From positions 1 to 45,611 of the forward strand of contig JALOTJ010000008.1 in assembly GCA_025457965.1 (NCBI GenBank): a DNA stretch of 45,611 nucleotides, in the 5' to 3' direction. Source of the stretch: Spirochaetota bacterium (GTDB lineage: Bacteria; Spirochaetota; UBA4802; UBA5368). The notes beneath the pieces were generated by a model. It saw only the letters and a list, made by a program, of their open reading frames with translations, had not been told where the DNA came from and made no database searches. The translations under genes and the position numbers were made by a program. Positions 26,252 through 33,435 of the stretch are shown in pieces; the first letter of the stretch is position 1, and each line of letters opens with the position of its first letter.

Positions 26252-28066
26252 TTACACCTCGCGGTGAAAGTGGCGATAGATCGTTTCCGCCGTTTTCGCG
26301 CCGATTCCGGGCACCAGTGCGATCTCATCCATCGTCATTTCCGGGATCTTTGCGGGTTCGGGCACGTTCTTGAGCAGAAGCGCCTTCTTTTTCGCGCCTA
26401 TCCCCGGTATTGAATCCACCACCGAAGCGGTCATGGAACGATCGCGGAGCGAGCGGTGATAGCCTATGGCGAAGCGATGCGCCTCATCACGGGCCGCCTG
26501 CAGAATTTTTAGCGCGGCCGGGTTTTGATCGAGTCGAAGAGGCGCCGCTTTGGGGTCGTAGTACACTTCTTCGAGACGCTTGGCGAGAGAGATGATCGCC
26601 ACGGACGCTCCCAGCGCGTCGCGCGCCTCCATGGCCCGGGAGAGCTGCGCGGGTCCGCCGTCGACGACCATCAGGTCGGGGAAGGGAATGCCCTCGTTCA
26701 TCAGATGCTGTAGCCTCCTTCCCACCACCTCGTGTATCATGCCGGGATCGTTGGCCCCCTCGTACCCGCGAATCCTGAACCGGCGGTAGTTTTTTTTATC
26801 GGGGACACCTTCGTTAAACTCGACCATCGAGGCGACGGCATATTGGCCCTGTATATTCGAGATATCGAAACAGTCGATGACCTCGGGCGGGCCGGGAAGG
26901 CCGAGCACGTCGGCGAGTTCCGTAAGCCCTCTCTCCTTGTCGGCGAACCTTTTGTGCGCCTCCCGGTCTGCCATGACGAGGTCGATGTTTTTCTGCACCA
27001 TCTGGAGTATCCCCCGTTCGTCGGCCGTCTTCGGAAGCGATATGACCGTATTGCGCGAGGCGAGCGAGCTGAGGTATTCAGCGACGGTGCTTCGGTCGGC
27101 CATGTCGGATGAAACGACGATGCGCGGGGGTACCTCCGCGCCCCGGTAGTATTCGACCAGGAAGGCCTGGATTATTTCGCCGGGCATGGAATACTTGGCG
27201 TTTTCGAAGATGAAGATTTTTCTTCCGACAAGCGCACCGGACCTGAATTCGAACAGAAGCACTATCGCCTCGTCGCCTCCCGACGAGAGGCCCACGAAAT
27301 CCTGGTCGCTGCCCACCGGCGCGAGTACCTTCTGCGCACCGGTGATTTTGCGGATGTCCGCGATAACGTCCCTCATGCGGGCCGCTTTTTCGTATTCAAG
27401 GCGCGCGGCGTAACCGTCCATGATTGTGCTCAGGTCGTCGATGACCGGATCGATGTTTCCTTCCAGAAAGCGCATGGCGTTTTCGATGATCGCGCGGTAT
27501 TCTTCCGCGGACATGGCGTTGCGGCATATCCCGTGGCAGCGGTTTATCTGATAGTTGAGGCACGAGCGTTCGTGCTCTTTCAGAGGCAGCGGCCGGCTGC
27601 AGGTCTTGAGCTTGAACGCGGTATTGATGGTGGTGATCATCTGCCTGGCCGCGCGGGCATCGGTGTACGGTCCGAAGTAGCGGTTGCCGTCCGGGGCAAG
27701 CCTGCGGGTGAAGACGAGCCGGGGGTATTCCTCGTCGAGCTTGACCATTATGTAGGGATACTTTTTGTCGTCCTTCAGGCGGATGTTGTATTTGGGCCTG
27801 TGCCGTTTTATGAGCGTATTCTCGAGCAGGAGCGCCTCGATCTCCGAATCGGTGATGATGTACTCCATGTCGGCGACGCTCTTTACGAGCACCCTGGTCT
27901 TGGGATCCAGATCGGCCTTCTGGAAGTACGAGGACACCCGTTTACGGAGCGAGCCCGCCTTGCCTATGTAGATAATCCCTCCCGCGTCGTCTTTCATCAG
28001 ATAGACGCCGGGCTGAAGGGGGAATTGTGCAAGCTTACGCTGGAGATCCGTCTCCGGTTGTTTCAT
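26252..28066 (-). CDS. uvrC: Excinuclease ABC subunit C
   Basis: UvrC makes both incisions in nucleotide excision repair together with UvrA and UvrB. All parts are present in 604 residues. The GIY-YIG nuclease is at the N-terminus (PGVYLMKD, IIYIGKAGSLRKRV). The Cys-rich stretch follows (CLNYQINRCHGIC), then the UVR helix pair (near 205-235). The RNase H-like 5' nuclease has DCFDISNIQG and VVDGGPAQL. Tandem helix-hairpin-helix motifs are at the C-terminus (SIPGIGAKKKALLL, LVPGIGAKTAETI). It is the last gene of a minus operon. Its first 32 bases overlap the upstream HAMP-TPR gene. Confidence 0.97.
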   Translation of the reverse strand: MKQPETDLQRKLAQFPLQPGVYLMKDDAGGIIYIGKAGSLRKRVSSYFQKADLDPKTRVLVKSVADMEYIITDSEIEALLLENTLIKRHRPKYNIRLKDDKKYPYIMVKLDEEYPRLVFTRRLAPDGNRYFGPYTDARAARQMITTINTAFKLKTCSRPLPLKEHERSCLNYQINRCHGICRNAMSAEEYRAIIENAMRFLEGNIDPVIDDLSTIMDGYAARLEYEKAARMRDVIADIRKITGAQKVLAPVGSDQDFVGLSSGGDEAIVLLFEFRSGALVGRKIFIFENAKYSMPGEIIQAFLVEYYRGAEVPPRIVVSSDMADRSTVAEYLSSLASRNTVISLPKTADERGILQMVQKNIDLVMADREAHKRFADKERGLTELADVLGLPGPPEVIDCFDISNIQGQYAVASMVEFNEGVPDKKNYRRFRIRGYEGANDPGMIHEVVGRRLQHLMNEGIPFPDLMVVDGGPAQLSRAMEARDALGASVAIISLAKRLEEVYYDPKAAPLRLDQNPAALKILQAARDEAHRFAIGYHRSLRDRSMTASVVDSIPGIGAKKKALLLKNVPEPAKIPEMTMDEIALVPGIGAKTAETIYRHFHREV

Positions 28067-29192
28067 CGCCGTACTGCAGTTTCCTTATTTTTTCCAAATA
28101 CTGGATTGTGAGCCCGTTTCCCGGATTTGCCTGCAGGGCCCGCTCGAACATGTCAATGGATTTTCCATATTCCCTCCTGCGCGCATAAATTACCCCCAGG
28201 TTGAAATAGCTCCCGAAACCTTCCGGCTTAAGGAAGGTGAGCGTGGTGAAAAGCGCCGCCGCGTCATCCAGCCTGTTCTCCTTGAGGAGCGTCACTCCGA
28301 ATTTGAATATATCACCGAGCGTGTCCCTGTTCTCCAGTTCCGACAGTATTTTTTCCTTTTCCTCGAAGGTTTTTTCCCGCTCCTTAAGCTCCCTCATTCC
28401 GCCGACCAGGCTGTTGAACGACGTCGCGAGCTCCATTAGCTCATCGTCCGCGCCGGCATTCAGGTTTACGTCGAGTTCTCCCGCGGAGGCCTTTTTTATC
28501 GAGGCGGAGAGCCCGTCGATGAGCAGGGTGAAGTTGTGCATGAAAAGATAGCTCGCGCCGAAGACCGCAATTACCAGTGCGGTGGCGAGCAGCGCGACGA
28601 TCTTTTTCATCCTGCCGATTTCCGCCGAGTACTCGTTCAGGGCCGCCTGCAGAGCCGCCGCGGAGAAGGAGAACTGCAGCACCACCTCCTTCTTTCCCAG
28701 AGAAAAGGGGACGTAGACGTTCTGCCAGTACACTCCTTTCGATAAGTGAATAACCGGATCGACCGCCGGCTCGAAGAGGCCTTTTTTAAGATAGCCCGCC
28801 TCCCTGTTCTCACGCACGACAGAATCCCTGGCTATACCCGTTTCAACCGCCGGGTCCTGCTGGATCTTTTCGGCGGCGCGAAAGTAGTTCTCGTCCGCGG
28901 TTCGGGTAAAGATGACGGCGTGAAGAAAGTCGGCCTGATCCCGGCACAGGGACCTGATCTCCCGGGCAAGCTCGGCGGTCTTCGCGAGCTTCCTCTGTCC
29001 GAGCGCCCTGGCAAGGGCCTCACCCCTGCCGAGAAGCAGGCGCTCGTGCCCGCCTACAATGGTCCTGTTGATTATGGAATGGTTGCTGCGAAGCACCTGG
29101 TTGAACGCGACCGCGAGGATCAGCACCAGCGCCGAAACAAGCGATGCGATGACGATTACAAAGCGCTTGGATATTCCCGCACGCGTTTTCAT
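28035..29192 (-). CDS. HAMP-domain membrane sensor with C-terminal TPRs
   Basis: This 385-residue protein has a transmembrane helix at about 10-31 and an extracytoplasmic sensor region to about 193. A second helix lies at about 196-217, then a HAMP domain (about 217-270), a short coiled coil, and TPR-like repeats to the C-terminus (DAAALFTTLTFLKPEG; GKSIDMFERALQANPGN). It has no kinase, cyclase or methyl-accepting domain. The upstream gene, overlapping by ATGA, encodes a soluble REC-histidine kinase. The two may work as sensor and kinase of one system, with the TPRs as the docking part. That pairing is inference. Confidence 0.8.
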   Translation of the reverse strand: MKTRAGISKRFVIVIASLVSALVLILAVAFNQVLRSNHSIINRTIVGGHERLLLGRGEALARALGQRKLAKTAELAREIRSLCRDQADFLHAVIFTRTADENYFRAAEKIQQDPAVETGIARDSVVRENREAGYLKKGLFEPAVDPVIHLSKGVYWQNVYVPFSLGKKEVVLQFSFSAAALQAALNEYSAEIGRMKKIVALLATALVIAVFGASYLFMHNFTLLIDGLSASIKKASAGELDVNLNAGADDELMELATSFNSLVGGMRELKEREKTFEEKEKILSELENRDTLGDIFKFGVTLLKENRLDDAAALFTTLTFLKPEGFGSYFNLGVIYARRREYGKSIDMFERALQANPGNGLTIQYLEKIRKLQYGDETTGDGSPA

Positions 29193-30301
29193 TTTCCCTT
29201 CTCCTGTGGAATGCTTATGCGAAATATACTTCCGTTGCCCTCGGCGCTTTCCGCCTCGATCGTACCGCCGTGCAGCTCGATAAAGCGCTTGCAGATCACA
29301 AGCCCGAGCCCGGTGCCGCCTTCGCCCCTTGTGCCTTCCGAGCTGAAGAAGGAATACTTTTCGAAGATGTTTTGAAGCGCATCGGCCGTCATTCCCGTGC
29401 CGGTGTCACGGACGGTTATGACGATGGCTTTGCCGTCGTCCGAGCGATGGGCGGTAACGTCGATGACGCCGTTTTCGGTGAATTTGACCGCGTTGTTTAT
29501 GAGGTTGTTGACCACCTGAAGGATCTTCATGCGGTCGATCACCGCGCGCGGGTCTCCGAGCATGCTGTGGAAATGGATGGCCGTATTTTTATCCGAGGCG
29601 AGCAGTATGAAATTGTTGATGCTCGTGCTTATGAGTTCGCCCAGGTCCGCCTCTTCCATGGTGAGCCGGATCACCCCCGCCTCTATTTTGGAAATATCCA
29701 GCAGTTCGTTCACCAGCGAATAGAGGTTGTCCGCTATCTCGCGTATTATCAGAAGGTAACTTCGCTGAGTGTCCGAGAGCTGGCCCTTTTTGAGCAGGTA
29801 GCTGGCGTATCCGCCGATGGACGAGAGGGGCGAGCGAAGGTCGTGCGATACCACCGAGAGGAACTCGTCCTTGAGGTCGTTGAGTTTCTTGAGCTCGAGC
29901 ATGTTTTGCTCGTTCTCCCGCTTCAGGATGACTCGCTCGGCGGCCCTGAAGATGATCAGCTTGAGTGTCTCGGCATCGACCGGTTTTTGTATGAAATCGT
30001 AGGCGCCAAGCTTCATCGCCCGGATCGCGCTTTCGACCGACGCGTAGCCGGTAAGCACCAGCGGCAGGGTGTCAAGGCGCTCGTTCTTGATGAACTCCAT
30101 CACCTCGAAGCCGTTTTTGTCGGGCATGTTGATGTCGGTGAGCACGATGTCGTAACGCTCACCGGCCAGCCTCCGCAGCGCGGCGCTGCCGTCGGAGGCG
30201 GTGCCGACGGTATACCCCTCCTTGACGAGGATACGCTCGAGACGGGTGAGTATCTTTTCCTCGTCGTCGGCGATGAGGATGCTGATCCGGTTTTTATGCA
30301 T
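29189..30301 (-). CDS. Response regulator-histidine kinase hybrid (REC-HisKA-HATPase)
   Basis: The 370-residue soluble protein starts with a receiver domain (acidic pair in ADDEE, phosphoacceptor Asp56 in LTDINMPD, Lys106 in QKPVD). A HisKA dimerisation domain follows with His153 in SVVSHDLRSP. An HATPase domain ends the protein, with N box NLINNAVKFTE, G1 DTGTGM and G2 GGTGLGL. There is no membrane segment, so input probably comes by phosphotransfer to the receiver or from the HAMP-TPR protein encoded next. It is the first gene of the operon with that protein and uvrC. No separate output regulator is adjacent. Confidence 0.92.
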   Translation of the reverse strand: MHKNRISILIADDEEKILTRLERILVKEGYTVGTASDGSAALRRLAGERYDIVLTDINMPDKNGFEVMEFIKNERLDTLPLVLTGYASVESAIRAMKLGAYDFIQKPVDAETLKLIIFRAAERVILKRENEQNMLELKKLNDLKDEFLSVVSHDLRSPLSSIGGYASYLLKKGQLSDTQRSYLLIIREIADNLYSLVNELLDISKIEAGVIRLTMEEADLGELISTSINNFILLASDKNTAIHFHSMLGDPRAVIDRMKILQVVNNLINNAVKFTENGVIDVTAHRSDDGKAIVITVRDTGTGMTADALQNIFEKYSFFSSEGTRGEGGTGLGLVICKRFIELHGGTIEAESAEGNGSIFRISIPQEKGK

Positions 30302-30358
30302 TGCTGGAGATGGTGTCCGGGTTTGACGGTCAATGAACGCCCGACAGCGACGCTTTTA

Positions 30359-30385
30359 TCTATACAGTCGAGTGTATTATTGCAA
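30359..30385 (-). promoter_or_regulatory. Candidate promoter of the kinase-sensor-uvrC operon
   Basis: On the minus strand TTGCAA (30385-30380) and TATAGA (30364-30359) are 15 bp apart and about 60 bp upstream of the kinase start. The short spacing makes this tentative. Confidence 0.35.
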
Positions 30386-30435
30386 GAAAAATATTCCGTC
30401 CGGCGTGCGATTTCACTTCGCGAGGAGGATTTTTT

Positions 30436-30463
30436 TTGATATGTACAACGGGTGCGCTATACT
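30436..30463 (+). promoter_or_regulatory. Sigma70-like promoter of a possible small RNA
   Basis: TTGATA (30436-30441), a 16-bp spacer and TATACT (30458-30463) point to the right. The only downstream element on this strand is an intrinsic terminator at 30576-30607; no plus-strand gene follows until 33436. Confidence 0.5.
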
Positions 30464-30469
30464 GGTATC

Positions 30470-30607
30470 AGGACAAGGCTCTTCCAGATCGAATGTCTAT
30501 TGCCCCGTCTGTGTCATAATATCTTTAGTATGTAGCCCATCCTGATGAATCGACCGGCTAAAGGTGTTTGAACCGGAAATGGCGCCATTATGGCGCCATT
30601 TCTTTTT
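30470..30607 (+). ncRNA. Candidate orphan small RNA
   Basis: About 137 bases lie between a good plus-strand promoter and a strong plus-strand terminator, in a gap whose flanking genes are both on the minus strand. No credible reading frame is present, and the sequence does not match RNase P, 6S, tmRNA or SRP RNA features that I know. The exact 5' end is estimated from the -10 box. Confidence 0.4.
30576..30607 (+). terminator. Intrinsic terminator in the kinase-glycosidase gap
   Basis: GAAATGGCGCCA (30576-30587) pairs perfectly with its complement (30591-30602) over TTA and runs into TTTTTC on the plus strand. The minus strand has no T-run after the hairpin, although it may still weakly end the minus-strand glycosidase transcript. 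Confidence 0.75.
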
Positions 30608-30643
30608 CGGCTATGCCGTTCGCGCGGTACGTTTGCCCCCCTG

Positions 30644-31615
30644 TCAGGCTTTTTTGCCGGATATAGAGCCCATGAGGAGCCCTATGCGTTCCCGCCCGCG
30701 GGTCCAGTGCCACTCGTCGCGGGCATTGTAGTAAAGGCGCCATGTCGTATTGTCCAGCGGCCTGGCGTCGAGCGCGTAGACGTGGCTTTTCTTCCATCCC
30801 GTGCCTTCCGGCCTGACCAGCGGTTCAGTGGCGCTCTGCTTCCAGTCCATGCCGTCCTTCGAGGTAAAGACGAGTATCGCCGAGCCCGAGTGCCCCGTCT
30901 CCTTGTTCCAGTATATCCCGTTTTCGAACCCGATGAACCCGTCATCCAGCCGCACCACCTTGAAAGCGCCGGCGCCGAGGTTGCACCAGGGATTGCGCGG
31001 CGAGGGCGAGATGAGCGGCCCGGGGCGCGGCGCGAACGGCCCGGCGGGGCTTTCGCCTTCCGCCACGCCGATGTGGAGCGGCTCGTTGAACCCGCAGTCG
31101 GGAATGTAGACCAGCGACGCGCTGTAATACAGAAGATAGCGCTTCCCGTGCCTCACCACGCAGGGATTGCTGACCGATTGGCCGTACCTCGCGTCGCGAT
31201 GCCAGGCGAGCGTGGGCCGGAGGATCACAACGGGATTGCTCCATGTCATGAGATCGTCCGACACCCTGCATTCGATATGCGACTTCCATTTGAGAGGCAG
31301 CCACGAGAACCACAGGATGTGCTTCCGCGTCCGCTCGTAATACAGGTAGTATTTCCCGCCGTCGCGGAGAATGAAGGGCCGCATCGCGCTCGGGCAGACG
31401 AGGCCGGGCAGGCGGGTAAAGGCTTTTCCATCGGTTGAGGTATAGTGGTGTATTCCCCTGAGCGAGTGCGCGAACAGATGCCAGGCGCCGTCGGGCGATT
31501 CGGCCGGCGCGAGGAAGCTCGGGTCCGCGATAATGGGCGAGGGGAATGGCGGTTCGATGATCGGGTTGCCGTCGTACTCTCGCCATTTGAGCGACATGAA
31601 TGCGGATGTTTTCAT
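30644..31615 (-). CDS. Five-bladed beta-propeller glycosidase-like protein (GH43/GH32-like fold)
   Basis: The 323-residue cytoplasmic protein has the repeated blade pattern of glycosyl hydrolase clans F/J. WREYDGNPIIEPPFPSPIIADPSF at the start carries the likely catalytic Asp (split here: PIIADPSF). Later blades include MRPFILRDGGKYYLYYE, SNPCVVRHGKRYLLYYS and FENGIYW. Similar propellers occur in glycosidases, phosphorylases and lipid glycosyltransferase add-on domains, so the activity is open. ATG 31615 follows AAGGAGGGG at 6 bases; a GTG three bases earlier is less likely. The gene is 12 bases downstream of an MFS transporter gene, suggesting sugar uptake followed by hydrolysis. Confidence 0.7.
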   Translation of the reverse strand: MKTSAFMSLKWREYDGNPIIEPPFPSPIIADPSFLAPAESPDGAWHLFAHSLRGIHHYTSTDGKAFTRLPGLVCPSAMRPFILRDGGKYYLYYERTRKHILWFSWLPLKWKSHIECRVSDDLMTWSNPVVILRPTLAWHRDARYGQSVSNPCVVRHGKRYLLYYSASLVYIPDCGFNEPLHIGVAEGESPAGPFAPRPGPLISPSPRNPWCNLGAGAFKVVRLDDGFIGFENGIYWNKETGHSGSAILVFTSKDGMDWKQSATEPLVRPEGTGWKKSHVYALDARPLDNTTWRLYYNARDEWHWTRGRERIGLLMGSISGKKA

Positions 31616-31627
31616 CACATCCCCTCC

Positions 31628-32872
31628 TTATTTTGTCCTTTTTTCCGTTACGGCGTACAGCGGAATGAGCGTCAGGAGTATGAGTACCGACGCCGCGATG
31701 AAGATGGCGCCCGTCGGTATGACCGCGTCCCTGCCGTCGATAACGCTACGGATTCCCCACACGCGCGCGATCAGTCCTCCGAGGAGCGGACCGGGGATCA
31801 TGGTGAAGGCCACGGTGAACATGGTCATATAGCCGGAGAACTGGCCGCGCTTGCCGGCGGGATACAGGTCCTTGCTCCAGGCGCCGGTCGCCGTGGCGAA
31901 GGCCGTCTGCGCGCCGATCCACAGCGCGCCGAAGACGGCGAGCCAGACGATATCGCGCGACTGCGAAAAGAGAAAGAGCGATACCGCAATGACGAAGACC
32001 GAGACCACGCTCACGCTCCTGCGGCCGTAGCGGTCGGAAAGCCAGCCGCTGGGGTATGCCGCGATGACGCCGCCGACGAGGATCGATACGAAGATTAGCA
32101 GCGACGACTGGTCGATCGGTATTTTCAGATAATGGTTCAGGTAGATCATCAGGAAGGGAAAGAAGACCTCGAAGGCCATTCCCCAGAGCCCCATGGCGAG
32201 GAGCACCATGAAGAAGTCGCGGTTCTCCGTGATGGATTCCTTCGTGAAGGTACCGCGTATGGATTCCCAGATGCCGGTGTGCGCCGGGGCCGGATTCGGC
32301 CGCTCCTCGACGAGGAGACCGCCCGCGAGCCCTAGGACGAGGACGAGCGCGCCCACGCCGCAGAAGAAGACGAAGTAGCCGTAACGGCTCACCACGATGC
32401 CGGAGGCGCCGTAGACGATAAGGATGGCGAGCATGGTGCCCAGGGTGAGGAGCGACTGACCGCGTCCGCGATTGGACTTGTTCGTGGCCTCGGCGAGGTA
32501 GGCGTTGTAGTTGGCGTCGAAGGCCGTGGAACCGAAGAAGGTCATGAGGCAGTCGAGCGCGATGAGGAGCCACGCGGCCAGAAGCGCGGGCCTGGCCCAC
32601 TCGGCCATGGGCACCACGGTTATGGACACGCCCCACACCAGGTAACCGTACAGGAGGAAGGGCCTGCGCCTGCCCAGGTGGTCGCCGAGCGCGCCCATCA
32701 CGATGGAGGTGACGGTGGCGACGAGTGCCGAGGCGGCCACCATCAGCGAGACGTACAGCGGGTCGGGGAGTATTTTGTCGAACATGAAGAGGTTGAAAAA
32801 CTGGTTCTCCACGGCCCAGGCGATCTGGCCGGCGAAGCCGAGAAGGAAAAGGGAAGCCCACGTTCGTTTCAT
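31628..32872 (-). CDS. MFS transporter
   Basis: The 414-residue protein has about twelve hydrophobic helices in two halves. The MFS loop 2-3 motif is visible as MGALGDHLGRRRPFLLYG, and its counterpart in the second half is YPSGWLSDRYGRRSVSV. The form resembles sugar/cation symporters. The substrate is unknown, but the glycosidase gene immediately downstream suggests a carbohydrate. ATG 32872 has CCGGAGAG at 7 bases and gives a normal N-terminus; an upstream in-frame start at 32929 lacks a ribosome site. Confidence 0.85.
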   Translation of the reverse strand: MKRTWASLFLLGFAGQIAWAVENQFFNLFMFDKILPDPLYVSLMVAASALVATVTSIVMGALGDHLGRRRPFLLYGYLVWGVSITVVPMAEWARPALLAAWLLIALDCLMTFFGSTAFDANYNAYLAEATNKSNRGRGQSLLTLGTMLAILIVYGASGIVVSRYGYFVFFCGVGALVLVLGLAGGLLVEERPNPAPAHTGIWESIRGTFTKESITENRDFFMVLLAMGLWGMAFEVFFPFLMIYLNHYLKIPIDQSSLLIFVSILVGGVIAAYPSGWLSDRYGRRSVSVVSVFVIAVSLFLFSQSRDIVWLAVFGALWIGAQTAFATATGAWSKDLYPAGKRGQFSGYMTMFTVAFTMIPGPLLGGLIARVWGIRSVIDGRDAVIPTGAIFIAASVLILLTLIPLYAVTEKRTK

Positions 32873-32891
32873 GCGCGCTCTCCGGTTACTG

Positions 32892-32932
32892 GGGTCAATT
32901 AGAATGGGGCGGTATTCCAGCCGGGTCAATTA
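32892..32932 (-). promoter_or_regulatory. Twin direct repeat upstream of the transporter-glycosidase operon
   Basis: GGGTCAATTA occurs at 32892-32901 and again at 32923-32932, 31 bp apart (about three helical turns). Read on the minus strand each holds a TTGACC -35-like box. The pair may be a regulator binding site, a promoter, or both. Confidence 0.35.
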
Positions 32933-33059
32933 AAAAACGTCCCCGGTAAGGGTATCCGGCCGGCGGTTTTTCCCCGTATCCCGCCCGAACAGCTTCCTCC
33001 CGGGATAGTACCGCGCATGCGATCCGACGGGGGGTGAATTCAAATCCGGGGTGCAAACT

Positions 33060-33314
33060 GTCATCGCCGGGAACGCAGCGACGCGGCGATCCCGAAAGGC
33101 GAAAAGCCGAAAAGCCGAAAATAACACAGTAAAGAAGAGATTGCCGCGCCCCGATACGGCCCGGGGCTCGCAATGACAGGTTCCTTCATCAAAGCGGTCA
33201 TCGCGAGGAGGCCGCAGGCCGACGTGGCGATCTCAACAGCCAATACGTCGATTCATGGAACTCGGTATGTAAAGAGATTGCCGCGCCCCGATACGGCACC
33301 GGGCTCGCAATGAC
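33060..33314. repeat. Cluster of four REP-like palindromic units
   Basis: Four ~35-41-bp units lie in the 563-base gap before purL. Units 33137-33177 and 33274-33314 are near-identical direct copies (GAGATTGCCGCGCC... to ...CTCGCAATGAC). Unit 33197-33234 is inverted (GTCATCGCGAGG... to ...GGCGATCTC). Unit 33060-33093 is a diverged relative in that inverted orientation. They share ends of the form GTCATtGCGAG and GGCaATCTC, a widespread intergenic repeat type. A short tandem run of GCCGAAAA lies at about 33100-33121. I see no gene in 32873-33435. Confidence 0.75.
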
Positions 33315-33435
33315 GACGCGTTATTGCGTTTTACCCGGAAAATAATTCACACCAATCCGCCGCGGCGCGGCCCGCCAATAAAATTCTGGACATTTTCCGC
33401 GCCACGCGGTAAATGCCCAGTGTCATGAGGGGACA

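Noticed and set aside
29270-30439. A 389-codon open frame on the plus strand opposite the kinase gene
   Set aside because: It is antisense to a gene with full kinase motifs, has no ribosome site and a biased composition typical of a shadow frame.
30590-31438. A 282-codon plus-strand frame opposite the glycosidase gene
   Set aside because: Its Arg/Pro/Ala-rich composition, the lack of any domain and the clear minus-strand propeller protein make it a GC-rich shadow.
31746-32861. A 371-codon second minus-strand frame within the MFS gene
   Set aside because: It is an Arg/Pro-rich out-of-frame reading of a recognisable 12-helix transporter.
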